A DNA stretch of 64,000 nucleotides from Branchiostoma floridae (Eukaryota; Chordata; Leptocardii; Amphioxiformes; Branchiostomatidae): positions 7,321,018-7,385,017 of the forward strand of contig NC_049979.1 in assembly GCF_000003815.2 (NCBI RefSeq), written 5' to 3'. The notes beneath the pieces are model-generated. The model had not been told where the DNA came from, made no database searches, and worked only from the letters and a program-made list of their open reading frames with translations. Position 1 is the first letter of the stretch. Each line of letters starts with the position of its first letter. Below are positions 1 to 13,900 of the stretch, piece by piece. The position numbers were made by a program, and so were the translations under genes.

Positions 1-259
1 TACAGCACTACCTGACACATCGTTCATGTATTTAATATTCACTAAAGTGTGGCTGTTTCCGCCCCCACACAATTTCTCAGGCCCATATGCAGTCTGGGGA
101 GAAATGTGGCTGTCTTATTGTGCACGGTCAGACAGGCTTTTCTACATAACGTGTTACAACACATTGCCGTGCGTGCACTCCGAGAGGAGAGAGAGCTCTA
201 GCCGCCCTTCTCTGTCTTCTCTGCCGTGTGGTGTACGGTGGGTGTGACAGGTGACTTAC

Positions 260-340
260 CTATGTTGATCACGGCGCAAGGTGAGATCCCTCTGCCTGCC
301 GCAGCTTCCTGTCTCTGCACACTCCCTCCTGACTGATACA
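260..340 (-). CDS. Possible exon of a neighbouring minus-strand gene
   Basis: A strong donor (g|gtaagt on the minus strand, 254-259) follows GC-richer sequence whose best frame ends GRGISPCAVINI. The exon would continue left of the window. I do not recognise the protein and the acceptor is uncertain; it could also be a non-coding first exon. Confidence 0.25.
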
Positions 341-453
341 GGCCTGCATCGCCTGTGGGCGCCGGGTGTTACACCGGGACCGGTCCACTCCGCGCAATGG
401 GGGTGGTCTTGGAACTGAATAATTTTTAACGCATCCCCTGCATTGGTTAGCAT

Positions 454-3400
454 TTAGTACAAACAGAAGTTTAGAATTGCCCCTTATATCATGTAACTAT
501 AAATCCTTCAGAAAAATCGTGGAAACTTTGGTTGTGAAAAAAAATCAACTGTTGGTCTGTGTGGGATTTTCTGAGTAGTAACGGTCCGACATGGGCATCT
601 AAAGGTCAAGTACCAAACACCTGACAAACAATTAACAACAATCTATTCACATAAACGCCCGGTGTCCGCCCATCTGAGCGATTCGGAAAAGCCCGAACAA
701 AGACCTAATATTTGCACAGGTTTAGACCTCTGTTTTGGTACCTTGGAACAAAACAAACTGAGAGCGGGGCCAGCCCTTGCGTCCGACAGCCACTGTTCGT
801 GTGAATGGCATGGTGATAGGGCGCCATGTAGACTCCGCACAAGTGGTTGGCACTCGAAACATTAATAAAATGATGATGGCTTGCTCAACTAAATCCAGAG
901 TGCATACGAGGGTAGTTTTTCACTGTCTACAATGATCATGTGTGTTTTCTACCCACACATACCCCTGTGGGCCGGGGAAATGTAACGTTAATAGTATGTA
1001 TGTACCTCATACTCAGAACATTACACAGGCAACAGGTGCTCCACCCTTGGCGGGCAACAGCTGTTCTAATACAAAGATTACGTTTCAATAGCTAGACTGT
1101 ATATCGACTTCTGTAAAGGGCATAATCTTATTGAGTACATTACCGATCGGAAGGTGGAATTAGTGGTTGAGCTTAAATCGGCAGGGTCGGCTTTTTTGGG
1201 GACTTTTCTACAGTTCTGGCTCGTGGCCATCTGCGCGATCCCAGGCGAGCCATGTTTTGAGTCAGGAAGGCAGCGTTTTTAAGGACCACCTCAGGGTAAA
1301 TGTTTGAACGTGATGTACTAAGAGTATATGACTATTATACCCCAAACAGGTAAGCTAGGATCACATTATAATAGCTTCCTAGCTTACGAAAAAGTGTCTA
1401 ACTGCGGTGTAGTGGCCCGGGGCAGCGCACATGGATACTGACTGCTTGTATAACGTTATAACGTTAACTCATGATCTAAGCCCACTATTTATACAGGATA
1501 TGGCGCAAGGCAGAGGAACTGTAAGAAACGATTGTTCACTTAGAATAAAAAAATGTATGCAACCAAAAAGGAAAGTTTCATCTCATACTGCTTTTACAAA
1601 AAAATAAAAAAATTACAAAAAAAATAAGGATACTAGTATTACAGGGTCATGTTGGTCTTATCTACATGGTGACATACTGGTAGGTTCATTATGAATATAT
1701 ATATCAAGGTCTTATAAATAGTGCTTCAAGGACAGTCGCTGTGTCCATGGGACAGACAAATCAACAACCTACATGTACCAGTCAGTCACTGTATTATGTA
1801 TACGCCACGATTCTGACTGAATGGTCGACACTTTGAACAATGCAATGAAGCTCGAACTTCCACAAGGATGGTACGAACCTAAACCTTCACTTTGACAAAA
1901 TCAGAAAAGTTTGCTTTATATCTGTTACCATCGGTAAGCTAGATATCACCAATGCAACAGGATGTAAGGGAAACCAGAGAGAGTTGTATCTAAAGAGAAA
2001 GCTAGCTCGTGATGATATTGGATTATTGGTTTGACTGTCTCAAGACCCCTGCCTTTCATGCCCAGGCGTTTGTGGTGGACTGCCAATATCGCAACAAGAA
2101 ATTTACATTGCAAAGAGAGCAATCATTGTGACACTCGGCGCCGTATCACAGTGTTCAGCAAAATGTCTGTTTTCATTGTTCTCATGTTGCCGAGTCAAAT
2201 TTAACATTTCCACTTTTTCACACTCCTAGCTCAAAATGCCGTTCGTGGTAATGGAGGGAACTCAACGAATCTGGTGCGGATACTACATATACAACATCTC
2301 ACAATTCTTTGATCCGAATGATACATTGGGAAGTTATCAACTTTTGAATTCAACAACTGAGAACACTTTTGCCATGCCAAACGTAAACTCCAAACTGTCC
2401 CCAACCCATATGCAAGGCAGCGCATTCAAACAACGGTACTTGGACAATCTATCACCGCAATGGCGTAGGTGAAGAAATACGAGGCGAGAAACATAATATG
2501 AATGGTCAACTGCAAGTCGTGATTATTCAAGTACAGAAAAAATAGCGGTTAGCACTGTGGAAATAAGCAATCCAAATGCTTTAATTTAGGAGAATGTAGA
2601 CCTGATAATACCGACACAGTCATTGTATCACAAAACGCATGAGTTGAACCATGACGCTTACGTAAGAAAAACCCTATCTACGATAGGCTTGAATACGTGT
2701 ACACAATAACTTGCTATACCTTGCACTATCACAACGCAGTGCACAGCAGTTAAAACGGAAGATAGACCATCAACATATTGAGAGAGACCATGTTTCTTTA
2801 TCAATGATTACCCCCGATGTTATGTATGGTATTGCATTTTGCTGCTTTGCACTGCGCCACCTGAATATAAATTGCAGTCCCTATCGTATCCCAAAAATCA
2901 TATTGAAAACGAACCCTTCCGTCAACCCTTTACAGATTTTCAGCTGCCCGTTAGGATTGTATAAGCCGATTGCGCTGACTAAAAGCCGCAACAGGTGCGC
3001 CGGATCTCAAGCTCAAATTATTCAACGAACGTTTCGTTAGAGCTTAAAAAATTCCACTTATTTCTCAATGCGCCTCTGGTTGCCTTACTTGTAAAGTGAA
3101 AGGGTTAAGGGCGAGGGCCCAGTCTTTATTAACGCGGACTTAAGAAGCCCTCGAACGCGTCAGAGGCTAATCCATCTTGCTATTTTCTCCCGCAACAAAT
3201 AACGCCTACAGAAATAAATGGCCGACCTCTTTCTCTGAGGATTGTCGTGGACCATACATGCCGCCGTGTCCTGGACAGTTGGGTCTCTTGGTTAATTAGC
3301 CACTCTTACACTGGAACATTGAATCAATAGTTACGCTACTTACGCATGATCCATGAATCAGTCTGATACTACATTCAAGCTACCCACCGTACTGCAAATC

Positions 3401-3716
3401 ACAAGACCAAAGATTTCAGCGCTACCATCTGTCATGGCTGAAGTTCCAAGAAATTAAAGGTATCTAAAAAGGGAAAAAATCGCTTTTCCAAAGCTCCGTC
3501 ATCACCAGGTAAGGGAGGGGGCTCTTTAGCATAAAGTTTGAACCAAAGATAAGATATGTAAGGCTCAAGGTGTGACAAGACGATCGATGTATTGCTCAGC
3601 CCCGACTCCTCCGGCTCCGACCGATGAATGCAGACGGACAGAACTATGCATGTTTCGTGCGATGATAAGTAACCACCCTTTCTGTATGGTTTCCCAAAGA
3701 TTGGAGTTTCCTAAAC
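454..3716. other. Non-coding, no gene seen
   Basis: Only short open frames without family features. The stretch includes an A-rich low-complexity patch near 1540-1630. I see no exon, tRNA or complete mobile element that I can defend. Confidence 0.4.
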
Positions 3717-3955
3717 ATTGAATGGATGAATGAAAACCTTTACACCGAAAAGTAGTTACTCAAGCAACTGGATATGGTTTTGGAAACGGTGAGACGTTTC
3801 GGATAGAATCCACTATCCTTCGTCAGTGACACTGAAGTGATCTGGAAGAAACAGGTCTTTTATACTCTAACCATGAATGAAGACAATTTCTGATATCCAA
3901 TAGGAAACGTTGTAAGACAATTCAATCTGAAGACAATTTGGATGAAAACCTTTAT
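3717..3955 (-). repeat. Repeat with hammerhead-ribozyme-like core
   Basis: On the minus strand 3826-3796 reads CTGACGA, a perfect 6 bp stem (GGATAG/CTATCC, 6 nt loop), then GAAAC: the hammerhead core order. The segment is bounded by similar direct repeats containing gaaaaccttta (near 3730-3743 and 3939-3951). Hammerheads of this kind occur in Penelope-like retroelements and retrozymes of many animals. Stem I is not convincing, so activity is unproven. Confidence 0.45.
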
Positions 3956-4639
3956 TGTACATTTTTGCCCAACCGAGCTAAGTTCAGGTCACAACAAAGA
4001 CAAATGATGCATATAAAAGTATCATAGACCTTTAGTTTAACACAGAAGTTCGGCTTCTTCTACATTTTCTCAACTTTCTATTTTCAAATTTATTTCAACT
4101 GTCATTCTCCCATTGCCATTGGTATGTAATTTCGATAATGGTATTGCTGACACAAGGATACCACACATGATACAGACATCATGGTCACCTTCACGCGTAT
4201 CTGATTTCGAAAGTAAAGAACCTGACAACCAGACATGTTTTCTACTTGCAACTGCACCTTGCAATTCTGATCATGCAGGATATTTCTCCGCACAATGTTT
4301 GGAATACAACAGTCGTTTCCAAGGTTTGAGATGTCATTTTATAGCTCTATCAAGATGATAATTATTAACCTTGCACTAACCAAGTTGCACTAAGCCAAAG
4401 TTTCGCGTTTAATACTTTTGAACATCAGTTAGCATCATAGCCAACCGCAGCTATGTCTATTTTCCTCAATATTGGGATGGAATGCTGTGCCTTTCATAGT
4501 TCTCGCCGCATGAAGAACAAAATTATGTGAATTATGTATCCACGTCTGAGACTTTACCTCGTTTGGGTTTGGATTTTACTTTTAATCAATGAAAAGCTCA
4601 CACAAGCTCACGTCTGTTTTTAACAGCAACTGGTTTCTT

Positions 4640-4873
4640 AACCGAGCTGAAAACATTGCAGTTGACATTCCGCCACCCAGAGCATCGCTCCGAGCGAGCT
4701 CTGAGCAACGTCAAGTGTAGAAAGCCATCTCATTACCGAGGTTGACAGCTGTGATGTGAACGTTGTGAACGCCCAGCCTCCCGCATGGAGCGAACTGCCG
4801 AGCGGCCGACTATTAAATCAGCTCTGCTTGGAAGCGCCGGGGATGGCACAGGCTGAACACGTCTGTATGAAAG
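4640..4873 (+). promoter_or_regulatory. GC-richer promoter / first-exon-like stretch
   Basis: A locally GC-rich island in AT-rich DNA, ending in an ATG with good context at 4843 (MAQAEHVCMK) and a donor gtacgt. It could be the first exon of a plus-strand gene, but I find no following exon in 4.9-10 kb. Treat as a weak prediction. Confidence 0.2.
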
Positions 4874-7476
4874 GTACGTCTATTTGTGGACTTGTTATTG
4901 AGCATTATAAGTTTTAACGATTAAGATATCTACCGACCTATTTTGATAATAGGTATTGTCAATGGTGTTGCAGTGCATATTTGCAGCTTCTGATAGATTT
5001 CTTCCTATCCTATGAATCCTTTTGATAACAATACGGACTCAATAAGTATGTACTTTTTCCACGGCTGCACATGATGTTAGTCCGTCGGATATTCTAAAGA
5101 CTTTCTGGACTGAAAGATTGAATTAAAATTCAAAAGTGCATTTCCTGGCACGACTGTCTGCCAAAATAGAAATGGAAAAGGCCGCTATTATCTTCTAATA
5201 AGCAATCGCCCATTTACACAGGGAAGTGTTTCCCTTTGATTTTCAGCATTAAGCAGCTTTCTGCTCATCTCTAAATGGCGTTTCATCACACACAGGTGCA
5301 CAGCATTACCAGTTGAATGGTACCATTAATATATTGAGCTATTCAAGATTGTCACGACCTATTGTCACATTCTGATGAAAATGAAGCAATCAAACCTGCA
5401 ATATGAAACGTCTAGCAGAATTGAAAATACGGGAGGCAATAATGACAAGATTGACCGGGCTTCATATCTAGCATACGGTATCACAATGGATCCAAGGGAG
5501 AGATCAAATGAATATACGATACCACGCCAAAAGTACATTTTTGCGCTTTCTTTCCTCTCTATACAGGCTTTGAATTTGAACACCCTTAATGATGTAGAGA
5601 TGAATACATTGACACATAAAAAGAGGAACACAACATTTGGTGGTAAGAACAATATCCTCGGTTAGAACGAAATGTCAGCATGAAAGTATGATATTAAAAG
5701 TTAAGTTTATCCATAAGAGCGAAAAGTGTTCAGTTGCCAGCCTAAATTAGATGGGATGACCTGCCAACAGGGTTGCTGCTAGCTATAAACAGAGGAGTAA
5801 ATGTACAGGAAAATGTTAGAAAGCGTTGGGCAGTTACAGTTAGCCGTTTTAGTTGCAGTTGAGGAATTCAGATATTCGTAGCATAACACTTGTGTAAGGT
5901 GATCTTTTGCAGACTAAAACACGAAAAATGTTGCATCATATGTATATTATCATGAAAAACTTAACCACAGATTGCCATGAAGGTATGACCTTGCAACTAC
6001 TTTATCACTCATGGGAGTCATGGTGCTTTAGGAAACATGCCAGATAGAAAAGAAAGGGAAGCAAGGAAAAAAAAAGACATTCGGAATGTACTGTAGCTTA
6101 CTTTTCTCCGTCCTCCATGTTTTTGATATCTGATGAATACTTACCTGAACATAACATGACACTGGATTCCCTCGGGACTTAACTGGGCTGCTGTAATGAC
6201 ATTCTTATCAACACCTTGTTGGGCAAACACCCAGAGCTATTCTGTATATATATAAATTTATATGTTGATAAACCTGCTCAACAACATGATGGAAACTACT
6301 GAGGGAAAATATGAACAGCCAATACATCAATTCAGGAGGAACACATTGGGGCCGGAGGAAATATGTCAGGGAAAAAACGAGAAGATTTTCAAGGGGGTGA
6401 CTGACTGATGGCCAATTTAGGGAAATATATAACGAATTACAAAAATGTCTGTTACAGTCCTAAATAAATGGAAATGACACGAAAGGTTAGTCGATAGTTG
6501 GATAAAAGATCTTCTGTTGCGTTATTCCTACCAGGTGATCGTACACTGAATATTGTTGCCACGAAAACATCCGACTGCTGTGAACCCTGCATGCTGATGC
6601 TGTAATTACGTTTTGTGGGCAATCTCATATCGTGACCTAATATGGTCACATGTATTCTTGCCTTGGATATGCTCTGTAAGGTCAGATCACAACCCTGCTT
6701 CCTGTTATTGATAACTGCTGCATTAACGCAACATTACGTTTCAATCAAGGACGTTATATAACGTCCTTAACGGTTTCAAGTGTTTCAAAGATCGCCTTTG
6801 TGGATCAAAAGGACGTAATAACTATTTTTCCTTGGCTTATCAACAACCTCTGTTAGCTGTACAGGCTGATTCGGTGCATACAGGATTTGGATTGACTATA
6901 GCTGAGGCAATGGTCTTTTCTGGTGTTTGAACTTTTCCATCCTTCCTTCCTCTGTCAGCAAGGTTGCTCCCTCTCCTGGCATATAACGTTACATTTACTA
7001 GTATCTACAGACACTACTGATCGTCGAATTGGTGTATGTAGTGAAGGTGTAAATAACTGTTTATATCATCGTCTCTCATTTTAAAATGAAGACCAAGTAA
7101 GAAGAGCTGTACAAATCACAGTATCCCTGCCTGTGCAGATGATCATGAAGTCCATCCCTGCACTGCCTTGTAACCAATCATCCACAACCAAAGTGCGTAC
7201 TCAAGATAGCATCTGAAGCTATGACCCGGAGGATAGTTGTCAGCCTGGCACTTAGTAGATGCAGTAGCAACTGCCATATCTTTAGACCTTCATGGGTCAA
7301 CTGAACATGACGTGATTGTACTTCCTGCTATGGAAATTTTGTTCTTTCGTCTTTCATAGTTACAAGCTATTTACTTTCCATCACCTACTATGCTTCTTCC
7401 CAGCACCTGAAAGACGATTTTATGCTATTTATACCAAATAGGATTTTGCCAGTGTAACAAGAAAAAGAAGTAAAAT
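4874..7476. other. Non-coding, no gene seen
   Basis: AT-rich sequence with only short unsupported open frames. One local inverted repeat around 6749-6770 (gacgttatataacgtc). Confidence 0.4.
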
Positions 7477-7570
7477 GCTAGTTCACCATTACCCGCGGGG
7501 TAACCTGCATCCGTCGTTTTTAAAAACAGTATTTAGGGACATGGAAGGTATTTAGGGATAAGGTTAAAAA
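7477..7570 (+). repeat. Foldback family A, left arm only
   Basis: Starts gctagttcacc, then a diverged form of the family A arm (ggggtaacctgcatccgt, atttagggac). The right arm is missing, so this is a truncated copy of the roughly 230 bp family described at 22776 and other sites. Confidence 0.6.
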
Positions 7571-7826
7571 TCCACACCTTGAAAGAAAAACTCATGCTGT
7601 GGCTTTGCCTCCTCCCATCATTCAAATGTACTGTTACCCTTTGCAGTGGGTTGAAAGAGAAAAGCTACCAAAAAAGCTCATTGATTTGATCAAAATCATT
7701 GTTGTTCTAAATTTAAGGAAAAACGAGTTATGAATGGGAGAAATGTCATCTTGCAATGAATCAAGTCAAAGTCAAGTAACAAAAATGATCTATATGGCCT
7801 GAACAGGGATTTTCATAAGAGGCCCT

Positions 7827-7959
7827 AACATGAAAAAGCCTGAGTATCATCCTCCGTAGTAACCGCTAGCTCACGACGTTCGCTTGCTAATCACGGAAGC
7901 AAGCGAAAGTCGTGATCCAGCGGTTACTACGGAGGATGATACTCAGGCTAAACATGAAA
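7827..7959. mobile_element. Near-perfect foldback MITE with 9 bp target duplication
   Basis: The element 7836-7950 (115 bp) folds almost entirely on itself. Its outer arms match perfectly for about 29-31 bp (starting gcctgagtatcatcc) and its inner arms (cacgac-ttcgcttgct) nearly so, leaving a short loop. It is flanked on both sides by aacatgaaa (7827-7835, 7951-7959), a 9 bp direct repeat as made by Mutator-like transposases. No coding capacity: a non-autonomous element. The near identity of the arms suggests recent insertion. Confidence 0.8.
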
Positions 7960-10782
7960 GGATCTTCAACTGTTACAGTATGATCATATGTTCATTGCTC
8001 ATTACCTGCAATACATTTAAAAGACACATGCGCCTTCATGTGCTCCAAAACAAAATGGCATCATCATTTCCGTGTACATCACATGATCAGAGGATGAATT
8101 GCTGTGACCTGCTCATTACAAAGTAATCTTGTGGACTTTGTAAAATGAAAAACTGGTAAATGCAATTCCTTAAAGTCATGACAGAGTCTCTTTAGGCCAA
8201 GTTGCTAAAAGAAAACATCTAGGTAAAAAGCATCTTCCTGGTCTGATGTTCAAAGAATTTAACGTAAATGTGTTGAACATAAAAAGCTGTGCTACTAAAA
8301 ATGTTTGTCGACATTTTAACACTCAGGTAACGCTAAGACATCTCAGCAGGAAGCTTAACTGTCTCAGCACCCTCCAAATTTTGGACTTCCAGATTAAATC
8401 CGGACAAGCCTTAATCATTTAAAAATTGATTAACCAAATGAGTTAACATTTGCAAGTATGGTATATCAAAAGGTAATTAATGTGTAGGTAGCAATTAGAT
8501 GTCTCCAGGAACACAGCAAATTCTGGAGAATTCTCCAATTCTGACTCAGGTTCCTAGAATTCTGGAGAATTCTCATACTCTCCAAGCTTCTCACTATCTT
8601 GTCTGAAGAACAACATGAACAAAGATGAGTCCAGAACATTCCAGCGGTACAATAAGTAGACTTGCCATGTTTACTGAAAGTTCCACCTTCAGGAAGGGTT
8701 GACGTGATACAGACTGTGTTATCCTGTGGAGCACATTGTCACCAGACATACAGATCATTGTCAGGACAATCTACTGTGTTACACAACGTCTTGTCCATAC
8801 AAATGGTAGTAAATGGTCCATGCTTGACATCTTGGTCTAGTCTACTATTGTACGTGATGTTTCATATACATTGTATAAAGTAACATGTAACACAAAATGC
8901 AGAGTTTCACAATGTACTCGTACAATGAAAGCAATAATTAGCTTTGCACCACTGTAAAATGATACATTTCTCCGAATTACTTGCAGTAAAACAATCCTAT
9001 ATTCCACAACCATGCAAGTCAGATAAGACTTTAGTATAAAACACTCCTCACATTACATGCCACATCGACAGACACAAATATATTATTAATTACCACTGTG
9101 TAGTTCCTCCCGAACTTCATAATTTCTTTCACAGATATAATATATACATACACCAGTTATTACTTCAGAAATTTGTTACCATGGCATGGTGGTGGGGAGA
9201 ACACAGTCAGTCACACATGCAATTAAAAAACTAAATTAAATACAGTAAAACAAAATGAGACATTCTTCCATCTTCTGCAGCACAGTGAGGATAAGGGGAC
9301 AGTTACTGAAAGCATTGCACACATGCAGCATGTGGAGCAACAAAGCAAGATTAGCCAGAACCTTCCAATAGCCAGTACCTAACATCACTTATAGAATAAA
9401 GCCTCAAAATTGCACAGTAAATATAAAATCACACTGCTTCATAAAATTGTTCTCTCAGTTCCATAATTTGTACAGCTGATAAAATCTACATGCAAACAAT
9501 TTGTACTAGCTACATTATCATATAGAAAGTCAAAGGACTATATAGAAGTATAAAAATATCCACTGTTACTGGACTGTTGCTTTACTGTGAAATTCCTTAA
9601 AATGGCCTTTGGGAGCACGTCTAGTGTCCATACCATATATCATCTACACGTTACATTTTCACACGACACAGAAGACAGTCATAGCTAATATAGAAACAAG
9701 CTCAGTTTGTTGTTTTCTTTGTTTGTTACATTCTTTTCTTCCTCTCCGAGGTGTAGAAATGTAGAGCTACATGACTGGCAAGAACATTAGCTGATTACTT
9801 GGCACAACATCAAGTACTGAAAATGCACCACAAAAATTTGTAGAGTTAACTTCTTAGAATTCTTTGACTGAACTTCTTACAATCCAAGATCTGCTAAGTT
9901 GTCAGGTTTAATATGGTTCATCACTTTCTTAGTATGTAGCACCAACAGTATGAAAATGTTGAAATAGCTGCAGATATTTCAGCAACAACTAACCCCAGAT
10001 GGTAACTCATACCTGATCAAATCCTCCTCATCTATGCAGGAACCTCAAAACGCCTCCAGCATAATGGAAAAAGTCTTCTGGATTAAAGAAATCAGTCATT
10101 TGTAGACTTTGTTTACTGTAGTTGTCACATCAGGATGCACTCTTACATTGCCTACCAGCCCAACAGCTGTGTCAAATGCAATGCTTTCAACACTTAACTA
10201 TCTGCTCATTTCAATCATGGAAAAGTCATTGATGTAAGAAAAACATGATTCCATCTCCTTGTACAATCATGAAGAAGGACATTTTCCACTAGTAAATCTC
10301 ACATCAAGTTTTTTGTGTGTGATGTGGATAGCTGACAGGTATGTTTGATGCTGTGATGTCCATAATCACTGCTTGTAGCAGAGCCAAGTTTCCAATAGCC
10401 TATGTCTGAAGCCATGCTTTCATTTCATAATGATTCAAATGAGAATGATTCCTCTGTATCTGCTACTGCTTGAGTGGTCAATGTACCAGCATGACGTGGT
10501 TTAGGAAATAAAGAATCTAGAATAAGGGATGACAGTCCGACGACTACAGTCAGATTCAGCACAATTTTGACTCTTTGAACAATCACGAAGAACAAGCACT
10601 GTGTAGAGAGCAACTCTGCTGCTGGGTCAGATCAGGTTTTCCACAGGCTCGGATGCTGCAGCAATTGCAGAAGGTCTGTCCACTTGTAGCACAGTCGTAT
10701 AAGTCTGCAAATGCAGCCATCAACAGCTGTAATGAAAGCCGGAGTCTGATAGCCAATGCTGCACGTGTCTGTGGCAGGACCT
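7960..10782 (-). other. Downstream of PLC-beta stop: probable 3'UTR and flank
   Basis: About 2.8 kb of AT-rich, gene-free DNA after the PLC stop. No AATAAA was seen on the minus strand close to the stop; an ATTAAA variant lies at 9907-9912, about 870 bases downstream, and could mark a 3' end. Near 8515-8585 there are several ctggagaattctc-type local inverted repeats. No other gene seen. Confidence 0.4.
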
Positions 10783-10920
10783 TTACAGGGATGTTCCAGT
10801 GGGCGTGCTGGGTCCGTTAATGGAGCTGGAAGCAGCGTCCTTTTCCTCCTGTAGTGCTCGCCACGTCTCGGGGAGGTCCTTCGACTTTTTCTCATATTCC
10901 ACCATGATCTCGGCATTGGC
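10783..10920 (-). CDS. PLCB1: PLC-beta terminal coding exon with PDZ-ligand-like C terminus
   Basis: 45 codons and a TAA stop: [31 protein letters not shown], ending [11 protein letters not shown]. The last residues T-S-L fit a class I PDZ ligand (Ser/Thr-x-hydrophobic), as do the C termini of vertebrate PLC-betas that bind NHERF-type scaffolds. Acceptor ttccag. Confidence 0.92.
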   Translation of the reverse strand, partial: ANAEIMVEYEKKSKDLPETWRALQEEKDAASSSINGPSTPTGTSL

Positions 10921-13900
10921 CTGGAAAGGATCGAGCAGAACGGATCAGGTTAGACACACCTATAAGGTCACAGCAGAGTGACATGATATACAAAGTGATT
11001 CATAGACGGTCTGTTTTTGTTGCAGGATATGACACCAAAGTATCACAACAAATGTTTTAAGCATGATTCATGGGCTTGCTTCAAAGGCTAGGCTCCAGCA
11101 GTCTGTATGGCAGAAATGGTACAAAGGGAAAGCCAAATTGAATGTGTTGTTTTTTTCTAAATCATAAACTGGCTTCGTGTTGAGGTCACATGCTTTCAAA
11201 GCCTTTAGAAATTAAACACTATTCCATTTATGCATGCCAGCAAGTCCTGTGCAACTGATACATGTACATGTTGTGTACTGCCACAGTACCAAGAATACAT
11301 GTCATGACACCTCCACACACAGCACAGGTCCTCACCTTCTCCTCCTCCTTACTGATGGCCTCTTCTATTTCCTTGTGATTCTTTTGCAGTTCCTCTGTCC
11401 TGTTGGAATGGATCTCATCCAACTGTGATAAAGAAAAAGACACAGATATCTCAGGTTATAAAAAAGTTGTAAAAAAAGAGACACTACAATTCAACGATCT
11501 CAAGCTCTGATTCAACCTACATCTACTTCATACTGGCCATTAACGGTAAAGCCTTGCAACCTTGCATATTTGTGACACCTAACTTTCCATACTACAAAAT
11601 GTACCCAGATGTAGTATTTTTACTCTGTAAATCTGACAATGATAAACAAAACACCATCCCATGGTGTTGTTGACACAACAGACAAGGTCGTAAACAACCT
11701 GCTGTAGGTCTTAAACACAACATTTTGCTTTTCTCCTTTTATTATAGAGAGCCTGCTAATATTTGCATGGGTGCCATATGGATTTGCGTTAACACCCAGA
11801 GCCCTCTCTAGCAACACGTGTGCCCTTGTAAACAGACAGGGAGGGAGTCTGACCTGTTGTCTGTGCTGCACAGCCACCTGGATGTGCTTCTGCTGTGTCT
11901 CCCTCTTCAGCCTGGCCAGCTCGTTCCTGTCCTTACATCTCTTTGCCAGCGCTCTCTCCTCTTCTTTTCTCTGCTGATCAAGTCTCTGCTTCAGGTCTTT
12001 CACCTCCCTGTAGTGTGCACAACAGGTTTGAGAAAATTAGACAAGGCATGGATTTTTTTTATACCTAGTAGTACAGTACGAAGCTTTCCACGAAATCGTT
12101 TTCCGGGAGGGACGTAAAACGGGGGTCCCGTGCTCGAGGAGGTGCCTCGACCACGTTTAACAGCCTCATTACCCACACTTTGGGTACCTACTAGCTGCAA
12201 AATACACCCGATATTACATCTTTTCATTACCCTTTCATTCAGAAAAATAGTTGACCTTTTAAGAATTTGTCTTTGCAATGGCTGGGGTTAAACATTCATA
12301 CCCAAATAAGGAACAGATTTTCTTTTGAGTCAACACAAGTTAGACAAGAAGGAATATATGCCACTGATAGTGCTGTGTATAACTGGCATAAGCCACTGTT
12401 ACAAAATGCATGCAGAGCTGGCATGTTACGCTAGGGGGCACTTATTCCAGTGCACAACGCAGGCTCATAAGTGATTGATGATGCAATGCAAGAGAGGAAC
12501 TTACTTGTCATGTATCTCTTTGACCTTCCCCATTTGTGTCTGCTGGGAGTTGGTCATCTGCTGGTGCAGTGTCACATACATCTGCAAGGGGGCATTGCAA
12601 GGGGGGATTTTGATCAACAACCTGAACATCACTTACATACAATGTATTTTGCATTGAGAACCATAAAGTGCAATGTGACACTGAGCCTTTTACTAAATTT
12701 TGAAAATTTCAATGGAACTTGTAGTGCAGCAGGGAATTTTCCTTATCTTCAAATAGATATTACGTTACTTGGTAAACTCAAATCAAGGCTGAATATCAGA
12801 CTTTTTTAGATAGCTTGTAGCACATTGTGACACAGCTTGTATTTTCAGCCAGGCACTTCAGTCAGGACAACCTACTCTTCTCAATAAGCACAGCCATCCA
12901 ACAATTTTGCCTAAGCACAGTTGTTTTGTTCCACTGTTTTTCAAAGTGCTATGTTGACAATACAAGAGAAAGTTAGTTCAAAAGTACTATTGCTATAAGC
13001 AACATGCTTAACAGAACCTGACAAATTCTAAGCTGTGTGCCAGTGGTTTGATTGACACAAGGATTTTTCAACCTCCTTGATTGACAGAAGTGTGCTCACC
13101 AGCCCTGTGTGCTTCATTTTCAACTCCTTCTCCTGTAGACAGTGTTCCTTCCACGTGGACAGCCCTGCCTGGTAGTGTGCTTGTCGCAGGTCCACAAGCT
13201 GGTGGACAAAACACAGTTCACTATCAGCAACTAAAACTTACAGATATTAATATAATGTCGTAGCTGACGTGTGTGTATATAGAATAGACACTTGTTACTT
13301 TTTACTGTCTATATCATTGCAACTAGCCTACGGGCATGGATTTGCAAATAAATTAATTTAAAAAAAATATATATATAATGTCTGACAAGTCAGACATCAA
13401 TTACAGAGAGAATGAATCAAGTATCAAAGCTCTTGATTTGTGAAAGACAATATTCTGTAACTGTTAATGCAGAAATGTTCGTGGTGGATTAATTTTTCTA
13501 TAATTAGACTGCAGTCTATGGTGTTACCACGAACTTAAATCCACCGTGAAAAGTCCTTTTTCCCGCTACCGCGAAATTAAATCCCCCCAAACTTAAATGC
13601 ATTTACAGTATCATCTTACCTGCTGCTCATAATCCTTAAGAAATTTCTCCATCTCAGCAGAGCTTTTCCTCTTCACTTCCTCCTCCACAGCCCTGCAGAG
13701 AAAAGGTAGATCCTTTAACATTCCATGCAACAGAATACATTGCATCTGACACATGACTTGACTCCAATGAAATTCAACCTATATATCATAAAAGCACTTA
13801 TAATACATCTGAAACACAAAATAGAAAACAGCTATAACACTCAGTTTTCCAAAAGCCGTATATGCTACTGACTAGTTAAGCAGTACCTGCAGTTCATATA

